Shown piece after piece: positions 21,526-31,464 of a stretch of DNA of 64,000 nt. The stretch's first letter is position 1; every line of letters begins with the position of its first letter. The notes below the pieces were generated by a model. The model saw nothing but the letters and a program-made list of their open reading frames with translations, made no database searches and was not told where the DNA came from. Source of the stretch: Toxorhynchites rutilus septentrionalis (taxonomy: Eukaryota > Arthropoda > Insecta > Diptera > Culicidae); the NCBI RefSeq assembly GCF_029784135.1, contig NC_073745.1, positions 159,911,335-159,975,334 of the forward strand, in the 5' to 3' direction. A program made the position numbers and the translations under genes.

Positions 21526-22780
21526 TACCCTTTTGTGTTTGCCCTTTGAAGATAGTTTCTTACCCAGGCTGGTCATGACAATACTTTAGGTGGTCCACGA
21601 GAACGGTTAAAATTCGAACTATTCTTCAGAGACCTGAATTATATATATAGATGAAAGAATTCACGTTAACTCACCAGATCATCGTGGAATCATCTTAAAA
21701 GAATAGAACACATGGACCGCCAGTTCTTGAACCACGCCAATCGCAACAATTTTGGTTGCACATAATAAATCAGCTTGGTTATAACTATAAACACACAGCA
21801 TAATACATTAATCGAGAGAGCAAAATGAACGCTAATAAATTGGTATTCACAGGAATACTTTAAATTAATATTATTTAAAATAGCCTGAAGGCCACTATTT
21901 TACCAAACAGTTTTCTTGCTGCACCTCCAGCGGAAGTTTGATACATTATTAATAACATACGAAGAAATCTTCGGAACTCCAGGTGGCCGGAGGGTGTTAT
22001 CGAAACAAAATTGTGACAATGGCGGACATGAATGACGAGTTTTATTCAGTTGCCCTCCTTCCTCTAATCCTTTGCTCCGCTGGCAGAGAGATGAACTTTC
22101 CGGCGTGTACGCAAATTGCCAGTATTCAAAACATTTTATGAGTTTCCACAGTTTTCGCATTTGAACTTTGTTATACCGTCGGTCGGTAATAGTTTCATGG
22201 TCTATTGTACGCCGCTATGGTAACGAATGAATGCGAGCTTCTACTTCTACTACTGGCGGGAGAACTCACCCTGTGTACGGGGCTCAGTGCACTTTCCAAG
22301 AGTCCACTAGCAGTGCACGGCTAATGCACGAAAACTACACCAATGCATCACAAAGAACTTTTGCATCAGATCGTTGGATGTGGCGCTGTTTGAAAGTTAT
22401 GTACAGATAAGTTGGAGTCAAATGAAGCTTTCTTAGCCCATGCTTCTCGCTTTCTCATTCGAGCTTCTGCTGAGAGTGTGTCATGTGTGGTTTACTGTGC
22501 AGCTCGATGAAAACAAAATCTTCTCTCTTGCCTGTAAAAGTTGTCTATAATTATATGTGGTGTAAAAATACTCTCATAATACTGAATTGCTCTGCAGAAA
22601 TTAATAATGATCCTTTGCTTATTTTCATTACATTAGGCGACACTGACGACCCTCTCTCTGATGACAAAAAATAATGTATGAACTTGGTGTAATCTTAGAA
22701 TGTGAATTGTAAGCTGCTGCTCTGCAATCATGATGGCTACTGAGAAAACTAACAAAACGTCCAACACACAAATTTATGAA
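21526..22780. other. No supported gene
   Basis: No frame with recognisable similarity. A small frame at 22483-22674 (plus) has no family features. Confidence 0.35.
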
Positions 22781-23246
22781 ATTGATTTGAGTTCAGAAAT
22801 GAAACTGTTAATATGTGATAGTCGCTAGGGGCGAGGTCTGGGGAGTAAGGAATATGCTCGAACACAGTCCATTTAATTTTTTTCAATTGCTCTTGAGTTA
22901 CGCGAGCAGAATGGGGCCGCACATTATCGTGGATGAGGAACACTTCTTTCGTCAATAAACCTGGCCTTTGTTCTTAATCGGTCCAAAACTTCATAATAGT
23001 ACGGTGATGAAACAGGCGTTCGGCGGTAAACCACTCGATAACACTGAAGAAGTTCGTGACGCAGTTACATCGTACTTCAAAAAGTTGGACGCTACGCACT
23101 TCGCGCTCGGAAAAGAAAAACTCGTGCCACGTTATGAAAAATGCCTCGAACGCTACAACGATTATGTAGAAAAATAGAAAATTAAACGTAGATTACGAAA
23201 ATCACCTTGTTTTTTTGTCCTGACTTTATTTTTTGAACGACCCTCG
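22781..23246. pseudogene. Scrambled mariner: inverted and direct transposase pieces
   Basis: The minus strand from about 23005 down to 22785 encodes YYYEVLDRLR, then RPGLLTKEVFLIHDNVRPHSA and YSPDLAPSDYH (second and third catalytic Asp regions). The plus strand from about 23006 continues the same protein with MKQAFGGKPLDNTEEV, DATHFALGKEKLVPRYEKCL and the stop at 23175-23177. A 3' end GAACGACCCTCG next to TA follows, matching a mariner TIR. Two adjoining parts of one transposase thus point in opposite directions, an internal inversion. The N-terminal half and left TIR were not found. Confidence 0.75.
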
Positions 23247-23897
23247 TAAAAGAAGAATTTAATTTTTTATCCACCCCCTTAAAGTCAGAAAACACCATTC
23301 TCAAGTGAAAAAAAAATTAACCAGAATCTCTCAGGAGGTGATAGACGATCATATTTGATGGAAAAATTCTTCAACGCATATGGTCAAATTTCAACAATGA
23401 CAGATTTATACAACTTTTTTTGTGGACTCTGTTGCCTCAAACTGGCTCTACATCAGAAAGTACGCTACGTAAGACGATTCTGTTGCTTTCATTTGAAAGA
23501 TGAGAACATTTAGTACAGTATATAGTAGTGGAACATCTCAATTAGTGGATTTAAATAACATTTTGGAAGTGAAAACTGAAATGTTAGTAATTTTTAATGT
23601 GTTATTATAAATTTTATCCCAAAAACTCATAACTTGATTGTTTCTATTAACCGTTTACCAACACACGAGAATTGTTGTAAAATTCATGATAGACAATTCG
23701 TCCTGCTATTCCGGCGTTGTCCAGATTTGCACAATGGATAGGGGACGCTGTTTGAGTTATTGTGAACAATATTCGATCGCAGCACTGAATAGTTATTTTG
23801 GTAGAGATGACACCTCTTAATAAGGCGAACTCAGCCAGATATGTCACTTCTTAACCAAACGAACCTAGCCAGAACAATCCACCTGTCCATAAGCTCT

Positions 23898-24164
23898 TTA
23901 ATTCCAAAGGGAAGCTAGGCTCTGCCGAATGCATGTACCTGAATGATCGTGCTCTTTAGTCCTGACCAAGCAATTGTCGGATAATCCGCTGGTGCCGACC
24001 GACTTTTGGATGCCGGCCAATTCTTTATTCACGTTGAGCGCTTCCAGAAACGTCTTCCGGACTATTCCAGTGCCATGGAGAACAACTGGAACAATTCTTT
24101 GGGACTTGGGAACAGTTCGGTACTTGCAAATTTTGCGACCGTGGGTTTCCTCCAGACTCACCAC
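23898..24164 (-). pseudogene. Possible non-LTR retrotransposon ORF2 C-terminal relic
   Basis: The block KICKYRTVPKSQRIVPVVLH with a following GTGIV resembles the 'KY..L..E...mW....vvPvviGalG' tail that ends the polyprotein of several non-LTR clades. No RT core is adjacent, so this rests on one motif and could be chance. Confidence 0.35.
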
Positions 24165-24786
24165 GCGTTAGCCACAGATTTGACACTCAGTCACGATTAT
24201 TATTCATTTGAATGTCGTGCAGTTGTTATTCAGATTTATCTTACAAAGCAGTGACCCTACCCAATGCACCAGCCTCCAGAGATTGAGGTTATGTAGTTAA
24301 ATTTTTCTGCTAAAATAATGAAATTGTGAATTGTGTTCTCGATGAACAAGTAGTATGTTTTCTGACCTATAAATAGATTAACAATGTTCATTATCAAATA
24401 ACGCTATAACCAATTAAGTATAATAGTTTTTTATAACCTTTGACGAAAACGAAAAAAATATGAAATGGTTCAAACCAGTCGTACTGCATTACACTATGAC
24501 AACCTTACTACTTTACAACGCCTAAAGCTTTCATTTCTTGTGGGGCTTCAAAATCCGACAGGGTTGCCGACTTAGCTGCTGCGATGAGATGCTTCCCCGG
24601 ATGAATCTCGGCATGTCCCAAAACCGTACTAGAATCGTTGCGAGCTAATGCTCCGAGTCTTTGGAATCAATTGGTCTTTCAATGGCCTTGAATTCACTAT
24701 ATCTTCCGTCTCCACAACTAATGGTTTCATAATCCACCAAAATAATGGTACAGCAAAATTATCGATTATAAAAACAATAACATCAG

Positions 24787-24890
24787 AAGAGATACAGTGA
24801 TAGATATAAAAAAGCCCACCTTGAATATGTAATAACTTTTCTCAATATCTGGACTTTTTCATCAAAAACTACTACCGTTATTTCATAGAA
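24787..24890 (+). repeat. Left copy of a ~100-bp inverted repeat
   Basis: CAGTGATAGATATAAAAAAG, then CCCACCTTG, CTCAATATCTGGACT and ATCAAAAACTACTACCGTTA align with the reverse complement of 26870-26975 over about 100 bp with scattered mismatches. The pair brackets the mariner/Tc1/I block. Confidence 0.75.
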
Positions 24891-24895
24891 GTCCT

Positions 24896-25041
24896 GTAAG
24901 GAAGTCAACAAAATCTAACAAAAATGGCAGAACTTGTTAATTACTGGAAAATTGAGTAATAGTTGATAGACCAACTATTACTCAATTTCCAAGTAATTAA
25001 CAGGTTTTGCCATTTTTGTTAGATTTTGTTGACTTCCTTAC
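24896..25041. repeat. 70-bp-arm near-perfect hairpin
   Basis: Arms 24896-24965 and 24972-25041 are reverse complements with about five mismatches around a 6-nt loop. The arms begin GTAAGGAAGTCAACAAAATC and carry TTAATTACTGG. The similarity extends weakly outward (AGAAGT). It is unlikely to be chance and probably forms part of the foldback element whose outer repeat is at 24787. Confidence 0.9.
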
Positions 25042-25151
25042 ATAACTTCTTTGAAGTGTTCAAATATACGATGACAAAAATAAAAGCCCACCCCTAATAA
25101 ATAATATTAAAACCATTCAAAACCTTTGAATAAACCCTCGTTTCCACATAT

Positions 25152-25934
25152 TAGGCTGTCAAAAAAGTCCTGCGGTATTTCCGCGAGGTGTCGTTGTAAG
25201 CGCGTAGTTCTAGTTGTATTCATTGTATCGAGTCATACTATAGCTTGTTGGAAAGGTTTTTTGCGCGCTATAATATAGTCCTTGACAGTGTTTTGTTTGG
25301 TTAAGTCGTTCGTGAGTTATAGTGTTATATGGAGCAAAATAACGAGAAAATCCGACATATTTTACAGTACTACTATGACAAAGGCAAAAATGCATCTCAA
25401 GCTGCCAATAAAATTTGTGCAGTTTATGGACCCGATACAGTTTCCATTTCCACTGCACAACGATGGTTTCAACGTTTTCGTTCTGGTGTAGAGGTCGTCG
25501 AAGATGCGCCACGCTCCGGAAAGCCTGTCGTCGAAAATTGCGACAAAATCGCTGAATTAGCCGAGAAAGACCGGCATAGTAGCAGCCGTAGCATCGGCCA
25601 AGAGCTGGGGATAAGTCATCAAACCGTTATTAACCATTTGAAGAAGCTTGGATTCACAAAGAAGCTCGATGTATGGGTGCCACACACGTTGACGCAAAAA
25701 AAACATCTTCGACCGTATCGACGCATGTGAATCGCTGCTGAATCGCAACAAAATCGACCCGTTTCTAAAGCGGATGGTGACTGGCGATGAAAAGTGGGTC
25801 ACTTACGACAACGTGAAGCGCAAACGGTCGTGGTCGAGGCCCGCTGAAGCGGCTCAGACGGTGGCCAAGCCCTCATTAACGGCCAGGAAGGTTCTGCTGT
25901 GTGTTTGGTGGGATTGTCAAGGAATAATCTATTG
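25152..25934 (+). mobile_element. Mariner, 3'-truncated
   Basis: The element starts after TA with GGCTGTCAAAAAAGTCC and a ~170-bp leader, then transposase. It stops abruptly at about 25934 after the GII(Y) block, before the second and third catalytic Asp. It is related to but distinct from the mariner at 61986-63256. Confidence 0.85.
25329..25934 (+). pseudogene. Mariner transposase, frameshifted and truncated
   Basis: The ATG at 25329 opens with EQNNEKIRHILQYYYDKGKN. Next come a helix-turn-helix region (NASQAA, AQRWFQRFRSG), the second HTH (RSIGQELGISHQTV) and WVPHTL. A run of eight A at about 25697-25704, where seven would keep frame, shifts the reading. The correct frame then continues with DRIDACESLL, MVTGDEKWVTYDNVKRKRSW (first catalytic Asp) and LTARKVLLCVWWDCQGI before truncation. 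Confidence 0.88.
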
Positions 25935-26059
25935 ATGCGATATAAACAAAGTGTTGTTCACGTTGGCACATAGAAGTCGATTGTTGTTGTCTACACAGAG
26001 GGTTTTCAACAAAATCAAAATGGGTGGAATTAAAATCAGCATGCAAGTCCGAAATATTG

Positions 26060-26138
26060 TATATAAACATGTTAACAAACCCAAAGTCTTTTGGAAAGAA
26101 GTACTTTGGACTGACGAATCGAAATTTGAACTGCCATA
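26060..26138 (+). pseudogene. Tc1-like transposase scrap
   Basis: The plus strand encodes HVNKPKVFWKEVLWTDESKF, then EL. This is the Tc1-type block around the first catalytic Asp (W..VLWTDESKF.LF). It abuts the I relic at about 26138 and has no other recognisable transposase part. Confidence 0.7.
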
Positions 26139-26858
26139 TTCTAACACTGATAATATCGTTGTTTTGTATAACTGAATGAGGTCTCCTGGATGGGCACCCC
26201 GCCATGTTCCGGTTATTGTTTGGAGAAAATTGATTCTTTGCTGGAATTTCTGTTTCAAATACGCAATGTGTATTCCCCAGGTACATTTAGAGTCAAAATA
26301 TACTCCAAAGTATTTGAAAAACATCGAGTGCCTGATCGTTTTGCCGGATAGGTGAAGCTGGAATTGGGCGGGTGGGTGCTTCCTAGAAAAAACGACCATT
26401 TCGGTTTTCTCCGTAGAGAATTCGATACCCAGCTTGAGAGCCCACGTGAACAGGTTGTTCAGGGTATCTTGCAAGGATTTTTGCAGAACGGCGGGATTAG
26501 TACCCGTGATGGAAATAACTCCATCGTCTGCAAGTTGTCTCAACGTGCAATCTCTAGTTAGACAATCATCTATATCATTGACGTAAAAACTGTACAAGAG
26601 GGGGCTTAGGGGGCTTGTATCGAGAAGATTTCAAGCTGCCATGATTGAAAAACATGTGCTTTTCTGACAGTAAATTGTACAGGAAATTATTCAGAATTGG
26701 TGAAAGTACACGATTATGAAGTTTCTCTGAATGAATTTCCATGGAAACTGAATCAAATGCCCTTTTGATATCGAGGAAAACGGAAGCCATTTGTTCTTTG
26801 CGAGCAAATGCGATTTGGATTTCAGAAGATAGCAGCGCGAGACAATCGTTCGTCCCAG
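26139..26858 (-). pseudogene. I-clade RT relic (diverged subfamily)
   Basis: The minus strand reads GTNDCLALLSSEIQIAFA, then ASVFLDIKRAFDSVSME, YSFYVNDIDDCLTRDC, LRQLADDGVISITG, EFSTEKTEMVVFSRK, GTWRGAHPGDLIQLYKTTIL and SVLEYGS. The order is collinear with residues ~555-800 of ORF2 in the full-length element. The GLPQGS block is deleted or scrambled and frames shift near 26590. It is clearly more diverged than the 15.4-kb copy. Confidence 0.88.
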
Positions 26859-26869
26859 TAATAGTTATC

Positions 26870-26975
26870 AAACAATTCTATAAAATAACGATAGTAGTTT
26901 TTGATTGTATAGTCCAGAAATTGAGAGAAGTTCCAAGGTGGGCTTTTTCATACTTATCACTGTATGTTGGAAAAG
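26870..26975 (-). repeat. Right copy of the ~100-bp inverted repeat
   Basis: Reverse-complement partner of 24787-24890 (CATACAGTGATAAGTATG, AAAAAGCCCACCTTGG, TTTCTGGACT). It directly follows the end of the I relic. Confidence 0.75.
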
Positions 26976-27183
26976 TTTTCAATTGTATGCAACCGTACAG
27001 TGGCTAAGATGGAAAACAAAATTAAAATAATCATATTCATTGTTGTTTACCATTGACTTGTAGCATGTATCAATTCGAATAGATGGAATTGCGCCTTTAG
27101 AATTTACGATTTTGTTGGCCATCTGTTGCTAACTATGAGTGAACCATTTTCATTCGTTCATTTGTGTAGAAAACCTACATAAA

Positions 27184-27363
27184 CCCTTTCGCTACGGCAG
27201 TGTGCTTCGTCGTAGTGATACCGCTGAACGGAGCATTGCGCCGAACAGTGTGCATATCGCGCTGGTGTGATCGATGTGCAATATCACACTGATATCGTCT
27301 ATAGGTAAACACAGGTCGTGGCGACTGTGATTTCGCCTATAGGCGACGTTCGTAGCGAAAGGG
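27184..27363. mobile_element. Short MITE with CCCTTTCGCTACG termini
   Basis: The 180-bp sequence is bounded by a perfect 13-bp inverted repeat (CCCTTTCGCTACG and CGTAGCGAAAGGG) and contains the dyad CGCCTATAGGCG. No coding capacity. The target duplication is unclear (TAAA on the left, CTAA on the right), possibly a decayed TTAA. Confidence 0.75.
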
Positions 27364-28090
27364 CTAAGGAAATATTTAGAGTATTTATGATTAACCCGCA
27401 TCAATAGTCGATGAAACATTTCTTGAATCTCCGCAGTAACTGCTACCCGCTACAACCGAAATCCAAACGGGGCTGCAATGAGTGACGTCATCTGTTCATT
27501 TTAAAAGTTAATAATTCAATGATACGCCTATCTCCTTAATACGAGTGTCGCAAATAACCTTTTTGTTGAGTCAATTAAAGACATAAAACTGCTAGTTTAG
27601 GCTTTATATACGTGAATCTCTCAAAATTTCAAATTTCATGCAATGTTTAGAAATTATAATAAAAATACAGAATAACGGAAAGCAATTTTGATCCGAAATT
27701 CATATCTGGAGCATGTCACTTAAGAAGTAGGAAGGTACTGATGAAATCAGTTTCTCGCAGAGAGAAATATATCTATATTTCACAGACATTTTCTCATCAT
27801 AAATTTCATTCATTTCAGTCTTATGATTTTGAGAACTACACTTCTATCAAAAACTAGACATCGTTATTGGAGGATTCATCAGTACGCTAGAGTTCGAAAT
27901 AACTTCCTTGCGGTAAAATCTTCCTGTTACATAATGTTTCATCGTGGCAACGCTAGCCCTCATTTTGCTATACTGTAACTTTCTGGAAAATGTGTATGGC
28001 AAATTTAGGCTAACCCGCCTTATAGTCCAGAGCTTGTCATAAAGAAAGAAACCACAAAGAAAAAACCACCCCCAATATGAATTGAGTTAT

Positions 28091-28334
28091 TTAACACGCC
28101 TGTATTCGCGCGAAAATTCGTCTCGTATACTCACATACTATGCGCGTCTCTGTAATATTCCTATTGTGTATTATTAGGCGTTATTGATATTTATTCAAAG
28201 AGCAATATATACTTGAATGGAAAACTCTAGAAAATATTTTTTCTTTAACTTTATTCAGTTTTAATAGTCATTTTATTCAGCCACCTCATTCATTATCGGT
28301 CTGTCAGACCTTTGCGCGAGTATAGGAAGGTTAA
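28091..28334. mobile_element. TTAA-flanked MITE (piggyBac-like ends), short copy
   Basis: TTAA occurs at both outer ends (28091-28094 and 28331-28334). Inverted termini are ACACGCCTGTATTCGCGC on the left and GCGCGAGTATAGGAAGG on the right, with an inner CGGTCTGTCAGACC dyad. The interior shares ATTGTGTATT and CTTTATTCAGTTTTAATAGT with the longer element at 33668-34917. TTAA target sites fit piggyBac-type mobilisation; the source is not identified. Confidence 0.75.
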
Positions 28335-29689
28335 ACATAATTTCAGTTAATGATATAGGAAAAAAAGAAACGCAAAACTCATTTGGCCATAAACACGTTG
28401 TTGATTTCTATCCCTAAAATGAAAATAATAATGTTTGTCCTTAAATTGTAGTTTTAGAAAAATATACTACCGTAAGAATATTCACATTGTGTATTTTTCA
28501 TTGATGCACCCCTCTGTGCTGTTTACATCTATCATAGGCATAAATTGCAGAGCTCTAAGGTCATCATTACGCCAGAGTGTGAAATAACGATATTTTTTAT
28601 GGAAAAATGAGCTTAACATTAGTAAGGAAATTAATAAAGAGTAGTTTGAAACAAATATAAGTTTTGTTCAAATTATCATTTATATTGGAATGAATTTTTA
28701 ATTGTCCCGGTCACTGTACAATATGAAACGGTTACATAATGTTTTAACTATTTTTTTCGACAATATACGACAATCTAAGTGGTCAGTACAAATCAAATCA
28801 TTTGTTCAAATGATGTAATTGTACTTGCCAAAGAACATTTGTATTAATTAGGCCTAATTAGTTTGCCCATGTCGAGTACCAAATGTCCGTACCATATCGA
28901 TCCGATTCTGCCTCACCAACCTTTGGCGGTCGGTCTTCGATTAGAGCGAGAATTAAACACATTGTGAGGAACTGATATGCTCAATGAGAAAACATGGCGA
29001 AACGTAAAACGGAAAATCTACCGGCAAACAATGTCGAACAGAGAGCTAGTGGCCGTTATATAACAAACCAGAAGATTGCGTAATAAGTTTGGCAATTGAA
29101 CGTAAATTACATATCGTTGGACCACAGCACGAAATGTACGTTTCGCTATACTTTCGACATGTTTCCCAATTGAGTGAACATCAACTCGACACGATACCGC
29201 CAATAACGCGAGAGGATGAGGATTTTATTTCATTGTCATACCTCGCTTCGAGGACAAAAGGCGACAAATGGCGGTACCGACATGCATTGAGTATGCAGCA
29301 GCCACCAATGGAACCGTGTGGTCTCATTCTCGCAAATGTCCCCGAAACGGTATCAAGCTCGAGACCGTGAATTCCCCGCATAATAATAATTATGTTTTGA
29401 TTTTGACAATAAAATGTTCTCATTCCCTCCATCGTGGGAGCAATTTAGTGTGGAAATGACTGCTGCCGTAAATTATAATGATTGCTGGCTTGGGGAGCGT
29501 CAGCGAACAATGTGCCGTTAACAGAGGAGTGTGTTTTTCTTTTCTTTTTGTCGGAAGAATACAGAGGAAACGAAATGTGGCAATAGTAATTTTCCGAAAG
29601 TTTTGAATCCACTTGAAAGAATAATTTTTGTTTCCGGAGTGGTTTTTATGTTATCCTCTCACGGTTGAAAAATGCGATACTTTCAGCAA
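28335..29689. other. No supported gene
   Basis: A 93-codon frame at 29089-29370 (plus) and its antisense partner lack any recognisable domain. The sequence around 28870-29050 is less repeat-like than its surroundings and may be single-copy host DNA. Confidence 0.35.
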
Positions 29690-30078
29690 TGACTATGGGG
29701 GCCTTTGATTCAGTTTCAATATGGGTCCTGTCAGATGAATTACATTCTCGAGGTCTGCCACCTCTGTTGTATAATCTGCGTTTGCGAGAAACATTTGAGT
29801 TTTTCTCACGGAGATTCGGCAGTATGTCAGGCCTATTACATGTTTAAGTCCCCTTCTGTACAACTTCTACGTGAGACATCGACAATTGTCTTTCAGGAAA
29901 TTGCATCCTAAGACAACTTGCAGATGATGAAGTGGTGTCTGGTGAGGGATCAAAAGAATCCGACCAGTAAGTACCCCTACAAGAAGCTTTGAACAATGTT
30001 TCAACCTGGGTCATTCGCCTTGGGATAGAATTCTCCACGGAGAAAACAGAGATAGTCGTCTTTTCGAGGAAACATATA
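29690..30078 (+). pseudogene. I-clade RT relic (third truncated copy)
   Basis: In broken frames the plus strand gives GAFDSVS, VLSDELHSRGLPPLLYN, HLSFSHGDSAVCQAYYM, RQLADDEVVS, TWVIRLGIEFSTEKTEIVVF and SRKH. These are collinear with ORF2 of the full-length I element. A deletion removes most of the GLPQGSCLSP block and several indels break the frame. Confidence 0.85.
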
Positions 30079-30358
30079 CAGTAAGTTATATCTACTTCGA
30101 CATTCCGAGGCCCCACTCAATGTCGCATAAGAGGCAATTGTGACCCGTAATTGGACATTTGCGATGACCGTAATACAGTGTCGACGTCTGGTGGCGAGTT
30201 TCAATCTGGACCCATAACTTGGGGTCCCAAACTCGATGTCTAAAAAAATGTCCAATTAATGGTTTCCAATTATTCCAATTATTCGTGTCGCACTATAAAG
30301 CCTCTATCATCAAACGATTCACCAATCATTTCTCAACATATAAAACATTTTTCACATC

Positions 30359-31456
30359 CAGGGTTGCCAGAATATTCAGTATTTTACAGATTTTTCGCCA
30401 AATTTCAGATACAGAATCTGTATATACAGAATTACAGATTTTAGCAAAAATACACAAATTACAGATTTTTTGTTCAATTCAATTTTAAATATTAAATTTA
30501 TTACAGTGCATACATAGATACCTTGATTTATGAAAAAGTTGGACGCAACGCTTTCGTTGGAGGCAGTTGTTGAGCGAAATCTAGATGATTAGAAGAACTT
30601 AAACTATTCTTTTCATTCCATGTTAAGTATGACCACAATCAATCCGTCAATCGCATATTAACTCATTTAAACGATTCGATGGCTAAATCGATTATGCTAT
30701 TCCTAAACTTTGTTCTGCCCCTCATCAATAAAGTCAATTGCTCTTTGTAATGAGAAGGTTCTCAATTTTGCGAACTTCATAATAAGATAAGTATGTTTAT
30801 TGTTGATCATGTTGAGTAACTTATGTTTTGAGAGCTACGTGCAACGATTCGCTGATGTGACCTTGATGTGAAAGATTTTGAAGACTTTCTGAAGAAGCTG
30901 GAGGATATTTACGTTGGTATCGAGAAGAAGAAGCTGAAAAACTATTGGATGCAGCTAGGAAGCTGACCTTCAATTCGATTTGTTGTGACTTCTATTCTAC
31001 TGAACTCGTGAAAATCTGTTTCAAAGCGATTTGATTTCAGCGATCCGGTTATCTAAACTGCGGCCTTGATAAATCCCAAAATTTTCGTCAAGTTACCAAA
31101 CCTTAATGATTTGATACGACAATTTCCTCAAATCGTTGAAGCAGTTAGTAGACAAGGTTTGGATAACGAATTCTGACTACTCAAGACGAATCTTATGGGG
31201 CAAAAATTGAGTGGCTCAGGTATATCTTGGTCCCAGTTGTTAGATGTCCAAATCCATTGCTTTTAAGTAAGACCCTTTTTGATTTATTTTTATAAAAAAT
31301 ATGATTTTTATAAAAAATAAATTCAAAATGAAAATAAACAATCCTTTTTTATTGTTTTACTTCATATTTTCCGATACAGATTTTTTATACAGTTTTTTTT
31401 TCGCTAAGAATACAGATTTTTTCAAAAAAAAAACCAAATTAAATGTGGTAACCCTG
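30359..31456. mobile_element. Non-autonomous hAT-type element with 8-bp target duplication
   Basis: The 1098-bp element has inverted ends CAGGGTTGCCAGA on the left and, complemented on the right, CAGGGTTACCACA. It is flanked by TTCACATC (30351-30358) and TTCACAAC (31457-31464), a 7/8 match. Eight-bp duplications and CAGGG-type ends are hAT hallmarks. Sub-terminal ACAGATTTTT repeats lie at both ends. No hAT transposase block is seen inside; a short frame around 30870-30960 (DFEDFLKKLEDIYVGIEKKK) is of unknown meaning. Confidence 0.8.
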
Positions 31457-31464
31457 TTCACAAC

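Noticed and set aside
23638..23847. Cys-containing 60-codon plus frame
   Set aside because: Too short, with an antisense partner of equal length and no family match.
29089..29432. 93- and 83-codon frames on opposite strands
   Set aside because: Mutually antisense, no recognisable family, no splice or promoter evidence.
30840..30965. Lys-rich DFEDFLKKLEDIY frame inside the hAT-like element as a conserved peptide
   Set aside because: A single short helical-looking stretch; no second copy to show conservation.
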